DNA from: Paraburkholderia sp041321145
GTDB taxonomy: Bacteria > Pseudomonadota > Gammaproteobacteria > Burkholderiales > Burkholderiaceae
Reading direction: 5' to 3'
Length of the DNA stretch: 64,000 nt
Assembly: GCF_041321145.1 (NCBI RefSeq)
Contig: NZ_JBGGWA010000013.1
Location: 119,680 to 183,679 of the forward strand
Below are positions 18,503-27,159 of this stretch, one piece after another (position 1 is the stretch's first letter; each line of letters opens with the position of its first letter). The translations under genes and the position numbers were made by a program. The notes under the pieces are model-generated. The model was not told the origin of the DNA. It saw only the letters and a program-made list of their open reading frames with translations, and made no database searches.

Positions 18503-19966
18503 CTACCGGCCTGCGGTGACGTTCGCGGCCTGCTGCGTGGCAAAGCCACCTCGCGTGTCCACAGCGGGCTGCGAGGCGGCATGAACCCGCTGGATCGGGG
18601 CACGTGCCACGACGTCGGCGGCCACTTCATCGACCTCCTTCAGGAAAGCGCGTGCGTCCCAGTCGAGTGGCCAGCCCTCCCAGAGACGCAGCCGCCCCGC
18701 AACAAACACCGCGTCGATCTGACTGCGACTGGCCAGCCGGACCAGTTCCCACCTGAGATTCCAGGAAGGCCGCATTTCCGGCACGTCGATGTCGACCAGC
18801 AGAAAGTCAGCAGCCTTACCCGGTGCGATGTCACCGGTCAGCGCATCCAGGCGCAGCGCATTGGCGCCCCCGCGCAGGGCGTGGTCAAGCCAGAGGTCGC
18901 CGGCACCGCAGGCCGAGTCGCCCGTCGCGAGGCCAAACGCGAAGCGCTGCGCGGTTTCCGCAGCGTCGAGCAGCCGGAAAGCGTCGCTGCGCGTGCCATC
19001 GGTACCCAGTCCGAACCGGATGCCGAGCGCTGCCATCTGCATGGCCGGTGCCACCGCGTTGCCTTTCCACGAACTGGCGACCGGGTTGTAGCTGACCGCC
19101 GTTCCGGTGTCGCGCAGCAGGTTCAGTTCCGCAGGCGTGACCAGTGTCGCGTGTGCGATCAGGGTTTGCGGACCGAGCGCACCGGCGTAGTGAAGATGCT
19201 CGATCGGGCGCATTTTGCGCCGGACGATTGATCGCTCGACCGAAGCCAGGTGCTCGTTGGCATGCGTCTGGAAGGCTGCGCCTGCGTCCGCACAGAGTGC
19301 GGCGACCGCCTGCAGCATCCCGTCCGATCCCGCTTCGGGTACCGAAATGGCCAGCGACGGATGCACGAGCGAGTGACCTTCCCAGCGCGAAAGGTGCTTG
19401 CGTGCGCGCCCGCCAATGGCCGCGCGTTCCCGGGCGTCAATGTCGTCGGCCAGATCGTTGCATATCAGGCCGAGCACACAGCGAATACCGACCTCCTGCG
19501 TGGCCGCTGCGATGGTCGTGGCATCGCCACTCGCGCGCGTGCCGGCGTCGCAGACCGTGGTGAAGCCGCCGCGCAACGCTTCCAGCGCGGCCAGCTTGGC
19601 TGACAGGTACAACAGGTTCTCGTCCAGACAGTTCTCCAGCGGCACCCAGATGCGGCGATAGATCTCCGATGGTTCGCCAAACGCAAGCGCCTTGCCAAAT
19701 GACTGTGTGAGGTGATGATGTGCATCAATGAAGCCTGGCATGACCAGTTTGCCCGGCAGTCTGAGCGGGGTCAGGTGCGGGTAGCGCGCGATCAGGGCTT
19801 CGGCCCGGTCGACATCGAGAAATGTTCCGTTGGCGATGACAGCGCCGTGTCCGCGTACCGGTCCGTCTGCCAGCAGCAGGTACTCCGGCAGCAACAGGAG
19901 TTCGTCTGCAGACAGATCAGTGCGTGTCGGGATCTGCGGGTGACTATTGGAGGTCTGGGTGTACAT
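18503..19966 (-). CDS. Amidohydrolase of the ATZ/TRZ - guanine deaminase-like superfamily
   Basis: 487 residues. The metal-binding set of a subtype III amidohydrolase is complete: HxH at 83 and 85 (GFIDAHHHLTQ), His235 (QTHANEH), His272 (LIAHATLV) and Asp323 (GLGTDGTRSDAF). This family deaminates or dechlorinates aromatic N-heterocycles such as guanine, S-adenosylhomocysteine, 8-oxoguanine or triazines. It lies 27 bp after an NCS2 nucleobase permease, so the substrate is most likely a purine-, pyrimidine- or triazine-like base taken up by that permease. The C-terminal 30 residues (after about 455) look unstructured. The exact substrate is not determined. No strong ribosome site precedes the ATG. 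Confidence 0.88.
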   Translation of the reverse strand: MYTQTSNSHPQIPTRTDLSADELLLLPEYLLLADGPVRGHGAVIANGTFLDVDRAEALIARYPHLTPLRLPGKLVMPGFIDAHHHLTQSFGKALAFGEPSEIYRRIWVPLENCLDENLLYLSAKLAALEALRGGFTTVCDAGTRASGDATTIAAATQEVGIRCVLGLICNDLADDIDARERAAIGGRARKHLSRWEGHSLVHPSLAISVPEAGSDGMLQAVAALCADAGAAFQTHANEHLASVERSIVRRKMRPIEHLHYAGALGPQTLIAHATLVTPAELNLLRDTGTAVSYNPVASSWKGNAVAPAMQMAALGIRFGLGTDGTRSDAFRLLDAAETAQRFAFGLATGDSACGAGDLWLDHALRGGANALRLDALTGDIAPGKAADFLLVDIDVPEMRPSWNLRWELVRLASRSQIDAVFVAGRLRLWEGWPLDWDARAFLKEVDEVAADVVARAPIQRVHAASQPAVDTRGGFATQQAANVTAGR

Positions 19967-19993
19967 GGGCGTTTTCGGGAAAAAGGAGCGTGG

Positions 19994-21370
19994 TTAATGG
20001 CAGGAATGGTTTTCGTTGACCCCAGCTTCGAGATGCCTGGCTGGGTTCGCGGCGTCCCGCACGCGCCAGTTCAGGTGCAGGTGTTCGAATACGATGTTGA
20101 CGATCACCGCCGTCAGCGCGCCCATGGCGAGGCCATTGCCGAGCACAATCTGGAGCGTGGAGGGAAAGCGGCTGTAGACACCGGGCACGACGATCGGCAG
20201 GAAACCCATCGTCAGAGCCGCGGCAAGGGTGTACATGTTGGCGCGCGAGCGAAGGTCGACCTGGCGAAGCAGGTTGATGCCCATGACGCCGATGATCGAA
20301 AACACGATCAGTGCGGTGCCCCCAACGACGGCGGCGGGAATCGCGTTGGCCAGACGGCCCAGGGGCGCGAGCAGCGCGATGATAATCAGGATGAAGCCAG
20401 CAGCGGCGGTCACGAAGCGGGACCGTATGCCGGTCGCCTGGACGATGCCGATGTTCTCGCTGCTGGTGATGATCAGTGACGTGCCAAACAGCCCGCCCAG
20501 CAAGGACATCAGCGCATCCCCGCGGATCGTCCGCGGGACCGTGACGGCCGGATCGATTTCCTTGCCCACCACCTCAGCGATCGCCACGGTCTGGCCCGTC
20601 GCTTCAGCCATCGAGATCACGCTGAAAATCAGCAACGGAAGCGACGCAAGGACGTCGAAATGAGGCATGCCAAACGGCAGCGGCGTGGGCATCGTGATGA
20701 AGGCACCATGCCAGACGCCTGTGAAGTTCATCAGGCCCAGCGCGGCGGAAAGTACGGCCCCGGCGAGCAGGCCGAGCAGTACCGCGAGCTGTCCGAGCAT
20801 GCCCTTGAAAAGCTTGGCGAACAGGACCGTAAAGGCGACGGTCGCGAGTGCCAGCCCGATCGCGAGCGGACTCGCAAAGTCGGCCGTGCCGGGGCGGCCG
20901 ACAATGACGACGCCGTAAATCTTGATGAGGTTGGCGGCGACCAGAATCAGCATCGTGCCGATCACGATACGCGGGAAGAATCGCAGGCAGCGCGCAAAGA
21001 CCGGGAGCAGCAGGAAGTAGAACAGGCCCGTCAGGATCACCGCGCCAGTTGCCGTCTGCAGATTGGTCTGTTGCCCGATAAGGACGAACAGCACGACCGG
21101 CGCTCCGCCGGGCACCATGATGAATGGCAGGCGGGCACCAAATTTGAGCGGACCGAACGACTGCAGCAACGTGCCTAGGCCGCACACGAGAAAGGTGGCG
21201 CTGATCAGATCCACGGTCAGCCCGGACGACAGTCCGAGCGCCTTGGCGACCAGGAAAACCGCCGTGATCGGCGAAGCGGCCACGACCAGGACGTGCTGCA
21301 GTCCGAACAGGACAAGTTTGAGGTATGGCAAACGCTCGTCGACAGCGTGAACCGGCTGGGTGTTCGTCAT
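19994..21370 (-). CDS. NCS2-family nucleobase:cation symporter
   Basis: 458 residues, about 14 membrane segments. Family features include the early LKLVLFGLQHVLVVAASPI helix, the Gln/Glu-containing central motif (SVISMAEATGQTVAIAEVVG) and GLFGTSLIITSSENIGIVQA. NCS2 proteins import uracil, xanthine, uric acid and similar bases with protons. It is the first gene of the operon, with AGGAGA eight bases before its ATG. The two palindromic operators of the divergent LacI-type regulator lie about 85-140 bp upstream. The substrate is probably the compound handled by the adjacent amidohydrolase. Confidence 0.92.
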   Translation of the reverse strand: MTNTQPVHAVDERLPYLKLVLFGLQHVLVVAASPITAVFLVAKALGLSSGLTVDLISATFLVCGLGTLLQSFGPLKFGARLPFIMVPGGAPVVLFVLIGQQTNLQTATGAVILTGLFYFLLLPVFARCLRFFPRIVIGTMLILVAANLIKIYGVVIVGRPGTADFASPLAIGLALATVAFTVLFAKLFKGMLGQLAVLLGLLAGAVLSAALGLMNFTGVWHGAFITMPTPLPFGMPHFDVLASLPLLIFSVISMAEATGQTVAIAEVVGKEIDPAVTVPRTIRGDALMSLLGGLFGTSLIITSSENIGIVQATGIRSRFVTAAAGFILIIIALLAPLGRLANAIPAAVVGGTALIVFSIIGVMGINLLRQVDLRSRANMYTLAAALTMGFLPIVVPGVYSRFPSTLQIVLGNGLAMGALTAVIVNIVFEHLHLNWRVRDAANPARHLEAGVNENHSCH

Positions 21371-21452
21371 GGTGATATGTCTCCTGTTTCCCGACGGAGC
21401 GTCGCGCTCCTGTCGGGTTGCTCCGGTATCCGGATGCGATGGTGGCCTGCAA

Positions 21453-21470
21453 CCCCAAATCGATTTGGGG
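21453..21470. promoter_or_regulatory. LacI-type operator 1
   Basis: Perfect 18-bp palindrome CCCCAAATCGATTTGGGG in the gap between the divergent permease and regulator genes. The core CAAATCGATTTG recurs at 21497. The central CG with even symmetry is typical of LacI/GalR-family operators. Confidence 0.85.
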
Positions 21471-21496
21471 CTAGTTTAAAAAAAATGGCAACGTCC

Positions 21497-21508
21497 CAAA
21501 TCGATTTG
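21497..21508. promoter_or_regulatory. LacI-type operator 2
   Basis: CAAATCGATTTG, identical core to operator 1. Centres are 41 bp apart, close to four helical turns, which would suit looping or cooperative binding. A TAGAAT hexamer at 21515-21520 could be the -10 box of the regulator gene, so this site may mediate autoregulation. Confidence 0.85.
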
Positions 21509-21673
21509 CTATTGTAGAATGGGACGCGAAAATGACGTTGTCAAGATGGATTATTTATTGAACTGGTGGGGCCGATAGGTGCGGCCCCGACGCTGAGCTG
21601 CGGGCCTCCGCAGCCGAGCTTCAGGTCTCTGTCGCCATGACGGGATCCGGGACGTCAATCGAGAGGAGCAAAC

Positions 21674-22720
21674 ATGCAGATTCCAGCGCCGACGAGGCAG
21701 CGGCCAACGATTGCCGACGTCGCCCGCGCCGCAGGGGTTTCCACCACGACGGTTTCGCACGCGCTGAACGGCAAGGGTTACGTCGACGCGCGAACGCGTG
21801 AACGGGTGAAAGAAGCTGCCCGTGTGCTTGGCTACCGTCCGAGCGTCAGGGCCCAACGGCTGCGCACGGGGGAAGCCCGAACGATTGCGCTGATCTCCTC
21901 AATGCCGTTCGAAATCGCCGGCGGCGCCTCACGTCTCGGGTTCCTGATGGAAGTGGCCGCCGTGGCCGCCGCTACCGCCTTGACCCGCGGCCTTGCGCTC
22001 GTACTGGTGCCGCCCCTGATGGCCGGCCGGTTGCCGCTGGAGCAGCTCGACATCGACGGCGCGATCGTGATCGAGCCCACCGCTGACGATGCGAATGTGG
22101 CCCACCTGCAGGAACGGGGACTGCCGGTCGTTTGTCTCGGACGTCAGCCGGCAAACGATGCGGTGCCCTACGTGGACATCCATTCATCGGCGACCGCAGA
22201 GTTATTGCTACGCCATCTGAAGGACCAGGGCTGCCGGCACATCGCCTTGCTGATCGGCGCGCAGCAGCGCAATTCGTACATTGAGTCCCGGGCGTGTTAC
22301 CAGACGTTCTGCGCCGAACATGGCATGCAGCCGATCATCGCGGTAGCGGATGAGTCGGGCGGCGAGGCAGCGGGCCAGGATGCATGTAACGCATTGCTCC
22401 GGGGACATCCCCAGATCGACGGACTGTGCGCACTTGTCGATGCATTTGCCGTTGGGGCGGTACAGGCTCTGCTTGAGGCGAGACGACAGGTGCCGTACGA
22501 CGTGAGGGTTGTGACGCGCTACGATGGGACCCGGGCAAGAAGCTGCCGCCCGCCCCTGACCGCGGTTGATCTTCATCTCGACGACGTGGCTTCGCAGGCG
22601 GTCGCCCTGCTGTTCGACCACCTGGGCGGCAACCGGGACGCGCGCCATTGTGTCGTGCCGTCGAGGCCGGAACTGGTGATTCGAGAATCTTCGGTCGCAC
22701 CCGCGCCATCCGCGGTCTGA
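21674..22720 (+). CDS. LacI/GalR-family transcriptional regulator
   Basis: 348 residues. The N-terminal HTH (about 11-35, PTIADVARAAGVSTTTVSHA) and hinge helix (VKEAARVLGYRPS) are canonical. The periplasmic-binding-protein-like effector domain follows (IALISSMPFEIAG..., PVVCLGRQPANDAVPYVDIH, QGCRHIALLIGAQQRN). The start follows GAGAGGAGCAAAC. It is divergent from the NCS2-amidohydrolase-TSUP-porin operon with two matching palindromes between, so it very likely represses that operon and itself. The inducer is presumably the imported base or its deamination product. Confidence 0.93.
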   Translation: MQIPAPTRQRPTIADVARAAGVSTTTVSHALNGKGYVDARTRERVKEAARVLGYRPSVRAQRLRTGEARTIALISSMPFEIAGGASRLGFLMEVAAVAAATALTRGLALVLVPPLMAGRLPLEQLDIDGAIVIEPTADDANVAHLQERGLPVVCLGRQPANDAVPYVDIHSSATAELLLRHLKDQGCRHIALLIGAQQRNSYIESRACYQTFCAEHGMQPIIAVADESGGEAAGQDACNALLRGHPQIDGLCALVDAFAVGAVQALLEARRQVPYDVRVVTRYDGTRARSCRPPLTAVDLHLDDVASQAVALLFDHLGGNRDARHCVVPSRPELVIRESSVAPAPSAV

Positions 22721-23139
22721 TGTGGGCTGGACAGCATCGGGAACCGCTGCAAACTTTTTCGATCCAGGCATTTCACTGTGCGCCAGCACCCGTCCGCGCA
22801 CCCTTCCAGGTCGCCGTCCAGTTGACCAGAGTTCGTACCCCCGCCCACGATCTTTTCTTCCACAGTCGTGCCACTCATTGCGATAGTCTTCATTGGTCAC
22901 AGAGATACGGATGACGAGCCCCAGGATCCACGCCGCGGCCGCCGGCAAGTGCATTCAGCGCCGCGATGGCTAGTGCGAATGAACCGAACGCAACCGGATG
23001 ACCGTGAGTAACACCGCGTTTAAATACGATGGAATATTCCCGGCTGATCTCGTTTCCTTTGCACCGGACAATACGGCTCGGCGGCGGGAAGCGTTCGAGC
23101 CGCTCTCCCGCCGTCGGAATGGCCGATAGCGGCGCCCCC
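22721..23139. other. Gene-free interval between convergent genes
   Basis: The regulator and the DUF1571 gene converge here. No coding frame with a start site and no strong terminator was found. Confidence 0.5.
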
Positions 23140-24078
23140 TCAAAACCTGTACTCCGGATTCTTTGCATCGAATACCGAGTCGTCGAAACGTTTCGGCGTC
23201 ACATCGGTGAATGAAAACTTCTCGAAGAGTTCGAGATCGTTGTCCCACGCTTCGCTCGTACGAAAAAAAGGTTGCCGCAAGTCGAGGCCGAGCCGCTCCT
23301 TCTTTGCATAGAAGTCGGGCCGTCCGTTAGGTGTCTCCCACGTGAACGCTACTATGCGCGCACCGTGATCGTTCAGCACTTCAATCTTCGAGGGCTGCTC
23401 GACGCCTGCCGCGCGATACTTCTTTAGCTCAGCCAGAAACAGATCCGTGACATGGTCTATGCCCAGTTCGCGCACGGTATGGTTCGACTGTGCCTTGACG
23501 CGAGCGCCATTGATTGGCACCCACAGTGAAACGAGGTTGAGGATCCCACCCGGATGCGCGTAAAACCGATCCGGATCCTTCTTCTCGTCATAAATCATTT
23601 CCTGCCCGGCGTTCCTGCCGTCGGCCAGCCACTTAACGTAGACTTGCCGCGGCTTCTGACGATAGCGGACCAGCATGTGAGCCGGCTCCGTCTGCCACTT
23701 GCCTTTAACCCGTTGCTGGCTGAAGGTCTGGAACTCGTATTCCTGGTAGCGCGCGCTGCCCGTTTGCACATATCGAGGCAGCGTGTCGGGCGCGAGCGCT
23801 CGAAAGAGTTCGATCAGTTGCCCGTCGTCCAATCTTTCGAGCTCCCCACTTCGGGCGGCCCAGCTTAGCCAGACTATCTGACGCTCCACAGGAAGACTCG
23901 ATACCTGGGTGATCGCGACGGGTGACTGATTTCCGGGCGCTCGATGGCCCACGGGTCTCGGCGCCTCCCCGGCATGCCCCGGCGCGACAATCATCGCAGC
24001 CGATGCGAGCGCTAGGGATGCGAGCCTCGCGAACCCTGCGGCGCGCGACTTTGTTAACGTCTTGGCGACACGCAGCAT
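23140..24078 (-). CDS. DUF1571-domain exported protein
   Basis: 312 residues from ATG 24078, which has GAGG eight bases upstream; a longer frame to 24234 lacks this. A Sec-type signal (RLASLALASAAMIVAPGHAG) precedes a soluble domain resembling DUF1571: YEFQTFSQQRVKGKWQTEP, MLVRYRQKPRQVYVKW, FYAHPGGILN and a C-terminal YAKKERLGLDLRQPFF. The fold is expected to be LolA/LolB-like and periplasmic. It stands alone. Function unknown; the family link is by motif memory only. Confidence 0.8.
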   Translation of the reverse strand: MLRVAKTLTKSRAAGFARLASLALASAAMIVAPGHAGEAPRPVGHRAPGNQSPVAITQVSSLPVERQIVWLSWAARSGELERLDDGQLIELFRALAPDTLPRYVQTGSARYQEYEFQTFSQQRVKGKWQTEPAHMLVRYRQKPRQVYVKWLADGRNAGQEMIYDEKKDPDRFYAHPGGILNLVSLWVPINGARVKAQSNHTVRELGIDHVTDLFLAELKKYRAAGVEQPSKIEVLNDHGARIVAFTWETPNGRPDFYAKKERLGLDLRQPFFRTSEAWDNDLELFEKFSFTDVTPKRFDDSVFDAKNPEYRF

Positions 24079-24689
24079 GGGGCACCTCGGATCGACCGAT
24101 TTTTCATTGAGACCGCGAGGCAAGCACGATCCACTGCCTTCCCACATGAACCTTGAACGCCCCGCCCGTTTCGCGATCAGCTTTCGAGCACAAGTGCGAC
24201 GTCTCGGCGATGTCGACCTGCTCATGGAAGTCATCGGCGAACTCGCTCCTTATGTCATATGGCAGCGACCGATCGATGGCAAGGGCAGGCATCCTACAAT
24301 CCTGAACAATTTATGACGGCCCGTTCAAAGACCAAATCGTCTGTCGCGCGACGCGATTCGTCGGGCCGGCTAGGGTAAGTGAGCCAGTAACAGACTCATC
24401 CTGATGCGGTCCGTGCGTTCTCCGGACCACGCTGATTTTCTTCGGCCTGAAGCGTATTGCCGAGCAGTGACGCTCATCGGGGGAGCGCCTGACAGTCCCG
24501 CCCGACATATGATGATCGTGCCCCGTGGCTCGAAAAGCTCCCGTGCCCTATATGCGGCCCCGTCATAATGATGAGGTTCATCCGTTTAGCAGCCGCGCGC
24601 AGATGTTCTGCGGCGATAGTGACCAACGGTCGGTGTCGCCGCAATTGGGTGTACGAATACTCCGACGACCATGCCACCCCAAGATTCGA
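24079..24689. other. Gene-free interval
   Basis: It holds the promoter side of the DUF1571 gene and, further right, short frames without start sites. The right end adjoins the transposase fragment at 24690. Confidence 0.45.
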
Positions 24690-24944
24690 TCATGGGGAAC
24701 TCCTTCTCACGCGGTCGGCCACCTGCAACAGCAGTGCCCGCATCAGCTTCCCGGGCGCAATCGAAGCCCGGCCGGTGTCCGCGTAGATGACACTAGACAG
24801 CCCGTTGAGCCGTTTCAACGCATCATTCACCAGCAACCGGATCGGTCGCAGCGGGTGATCAGCTGGGACGAAGTCCTCCAGCTTGACTGTCGTGAACAGG
24901 GGTTCCTGCATCTCATCCATTCCGCGCATCGTTTCCACTGCCAA
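24690..24944 (-). pseudogene. IS5/IS1182-type transposase, N-terminal fragment
   Basis: 84 codons match the N-terminal DUF772 region of these transposases: FTTVKLEDFVPADHPLRPIR, YADTGRASIAPGKLMRALLL. The match stops after LLLQV, where the family continues YSIRSER; the catalytic part is missing. Confidence 0.75.
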
Positions 24945-25107
24945 AGATCATGAACACGATATCCTTCGCCCGTCGGTCGAGAGCCAGTTCGTATATCACG
25001 GTGCATATTTCGGCTCACCGGACTTGCAATTTCCAAAGGCTCGATGGTCGCGTTCGAAAGCACGATCGCCCGGACACTGCGGGTAATCAGCCGACGTGAC
25101 GGCCCAG

Positions 25108-25323
25108 TCACTGCGAGACCGGGACATCACATTCCGCGACCGTGGTCCCGAGCAGTTCAACCAGCGCAGATAATCGATTCCGGTCCTGCGCCGAGAGCTT
25201 GGGATGTATCAGCAGGCAGTCAATCCGCGATATCCAGTAGTCGCGCCGGATAAGTTGCGGGAGACGAACCAGCGCTTTCAGCGCCTTCTCAATCTGTTCA
25301 ATGTCGGTCTTTACCGTATTCAC
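25108..25323 (-). CDS. Small hypothetical protein (71 aa)
   Basis: GTG start at 25323 preceded by GAGGGAG, seven bases away; this is better than longer starts upstream in the same frame. The product is helical and charged (VKTDIEQIEKALKALVRLPQ, RRDYWISRIDCLLIHPKLSA), soluble, with no known domain. No operon partner on this strand is closer than the membrane peptide at 25.5 kb. Confidence 0.55.
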   Translation of the reverse strand: MNTVKTDIEQIEKALKALVRLPQLIRRDYWISRIDCLLIHPKLSAQDRNRLSALVELLGTTVAECDVPVSQ

Positions 25324-25475
25324 GCCTGTCTCCCTCGTTGATCTTCTGAAAACCCGGAATGTCACATCGGCTGTCGCTCTTTGCGGAGTCGACGCCTGCT
25401 CGGATGCCAGCCCATTCCCTAAATCAGAATGTGTAAATCGACCGCGATCAGGCACGGACTGCGACCCAACACCCG

Positions 25476-25577
25476 TTATCCGTAATTGAGCCATATCGCC
25501 AGCACGACGTAAGCGAGGACACCGAGCCAACGCAGAACGAGACTAAGGGTTGGGAAGATGCTAAGGCGCGCGTTCAT
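25476..25577 (-). CDS. Small single-span membrane protein (33 aa)
   Basis: ATG at 25577 follows GAAGGAATGAA. The peptide is a short basic head (MNARLSIFPTLS) and one hydrophobic helix (LRWLGVLAYVVLAIWLNYG). Such tiny proteins are easily missed. The coding claim rests on the ribosome site and the clean hydrophobic pattern. Confidence 0.45.
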   Translation of the reverse strand: MNARLSIFPTLSLVLRWLGVLAYVVLAIWLNYG

Positions 25578-26387
25578 TTCATTCCTTCGGTCAGGCACCG
25601 CAGCCGTCGAGGTGTCCAGCCGCGTTGCCCATCCACATCGGACGCGCAAGAGACGGGAGTTGCCAAGAGAACACCAGGCATTCAACGCGAAGACACCTGT
25701 CTGCGGTAGTGTCACCTGCGACATCGCCGTCTTCACGCCTGACGTGTGCTTGCCTTTCCGCAAGAGCTCCAGCGATGGCTCGCCTGCCGGGCACGGTCGT
25801 TTGCGGTTCCACCGGTCCAGGGAGCGTCGCGGCGATCTCGGCGTCGAACATGTTGAACTATCCTCAGCGGGCTCACATTCCTGCCAACCCAAACCAGTAA
25901 CAGCGCGCTTCCTGCACCGCCTTAAATGCCGCCGCCACGCCTTGATGCCGACGCACTGCGAGGCCGGTGCACCTGACGCAGCAACCATGCGTCGAAGCCC
26001 CTTGCGGCAGTTAGATTGACAAGTTTCGGGAGCAACGCTAGCCACAGCGCTCGGGCAAACGTTTGCTTTTGCATGTCCGGCCCCAGACACGGTACGAATT
26101 GAATCCATCTGTATTACGGCATCCGTTTCGGCTCTTTTAATTGAGGTAAACCCTATATTTTCTTGGCCTCGCAGACAGCGCGACGGAGGTGCAACAAAAG
26201 CCTTGATGGGTAGTCCTGAAGATGCGCTTTGTTGCAAGGCGGCGGTCCTGATCGGCTCGTATGCTCCTACCCATCCTGACGAACCCCTTCAACTTCGACG
26301 AGTTCTATCACTGCTTTGCCGACAGCTGGCGCGTGTCTGCGGAGGCGTCGATGTTGTCGGTGTGCAACGCCGGAGGAGATCGGACGG
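25578..26387. other. Decayed region
   Basis: Overlapping frames on both strands, none with a good start. At 26180-26250, GGTGCAACAAAAGCC and GCTTTGTTGCAAGGCGG look like worn ends of an insertion sequence facing each other. Confidence 0.35.
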
Positions 26388-26628
26388 GGAGCGCCCAAGC
26401 AGGCGTTCTATGCAAAGGATCTCGAGCCGGCGGTGCGCGAGACGGCGCAGGGGAGTCTGCAACACGGCGGGTGTGAAGGCGGAACTGCTGCTTGAGGCCT
26501 GCACCCTCGACGTCGCCGTGGTTGGTCAGGACGCCGCGGCCAAGGTGTTCGTCGACGCGTTTCTCCCCTCGGCCGTCGGAACCCTCACTGGCGGCGGCAT
26601 TCTGGAAAACTGGGTCGCTGACCGCTAG
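26388..26628 (+). pseudogene. C-terminal fragment of an unidentified protein, frameshifted
   Basis: Two frames join near 26455: APKQAFYAKDLEPAVRETAQ, then AELLLEACTLDVAVVGQDAA to the stop at 26628 (...GILENWVADR). Composition is protein-like across the shift, so this is probably a broken gene end. The family is not recognised. Confidence 0.4.
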
Positions 26629-26683
26629 TCCTTTTCACGTCTAGATCACGCTACCGTCGTAACCTGAAATCACGGGATACCAA

Positions 26684-27055
26684 TTAATTGCTCCGGCCAA
26701 CGTATACAAAAACATTCAGAAGGTAGGCAACCACACCTAACGCGACTATCAGTTCACCAATCTCGAGAAAGGACAGTGCACCCGGGTGACCGGTCAGGAA
26801 AAAGGTGAGTGACGCTAACATTAGCGGGGCACCAATATTATGCAGCCAGAACTGTGCGAGTCCGAGCCAACTATTGGCTGCACGAGGGAAGAGCGTATAG
26901 GTAAGGCCCACGATTGCCGGCACCGCCCAACCGAGGAGATTTATGTGCGCGTGAATCGGATGCAACTCAAAATGCTGCGTCGCGCCGATCGCGATGCCGG
27001 CCGCTACGCCGAGCATCAGGTATATCACTGATAGCCTGAGCCAAATCAGTTCCAC
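26684..27055 (-). CDS. Orphan heme-copper oxidase subunit I-like membrane protein
   Basis: 123 residues with four membrane helices, resembling a stand-alone fragment of cytochrome oxidase or NorB subunit I: RLSVIYLMLGVAAGIAIGA, then HPIHAHINLLGWAVPAIVGL with the His-x-His helix, FPRAANSWLGLAQFWLHNIG and a final helix. Small proteins of this kind occur alone in proteobacteria; their role is not established. They cannot be a full oxidase because most heme and copper ligands are missing. The start is GTG at 27055 with a weak ribosome site. Confidence 0.75.
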   Translation of the reverse strand: MELIWLRLSVIYLMLGVAAGIAIGATQHFELHPIHAHINLLGWAVPAIVGLTYTLFPRAANSWLGLAQFWLHNIGAPLMLASLTFFLTGHPGALSFLEIGELIVALGVVAYLLNVFVYVGRSN

Positions 27056-27159
27056 CGGACCGACGTTGATGTACCAACAGGAATTGCAAGACTGCTCATG
27101 GAAGTCTCCCGAGAAGTGCGCGACGAAAAGAATCGCGCGCTTTATGTGAAGAAGTTGCT

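Noticed and set aside
18383..19231. Plus-strand frame over the amidohydrolase
   Set aside because: Covers the TSUP-amidohydrolase junction in antisense and has no ribosome site or motif.
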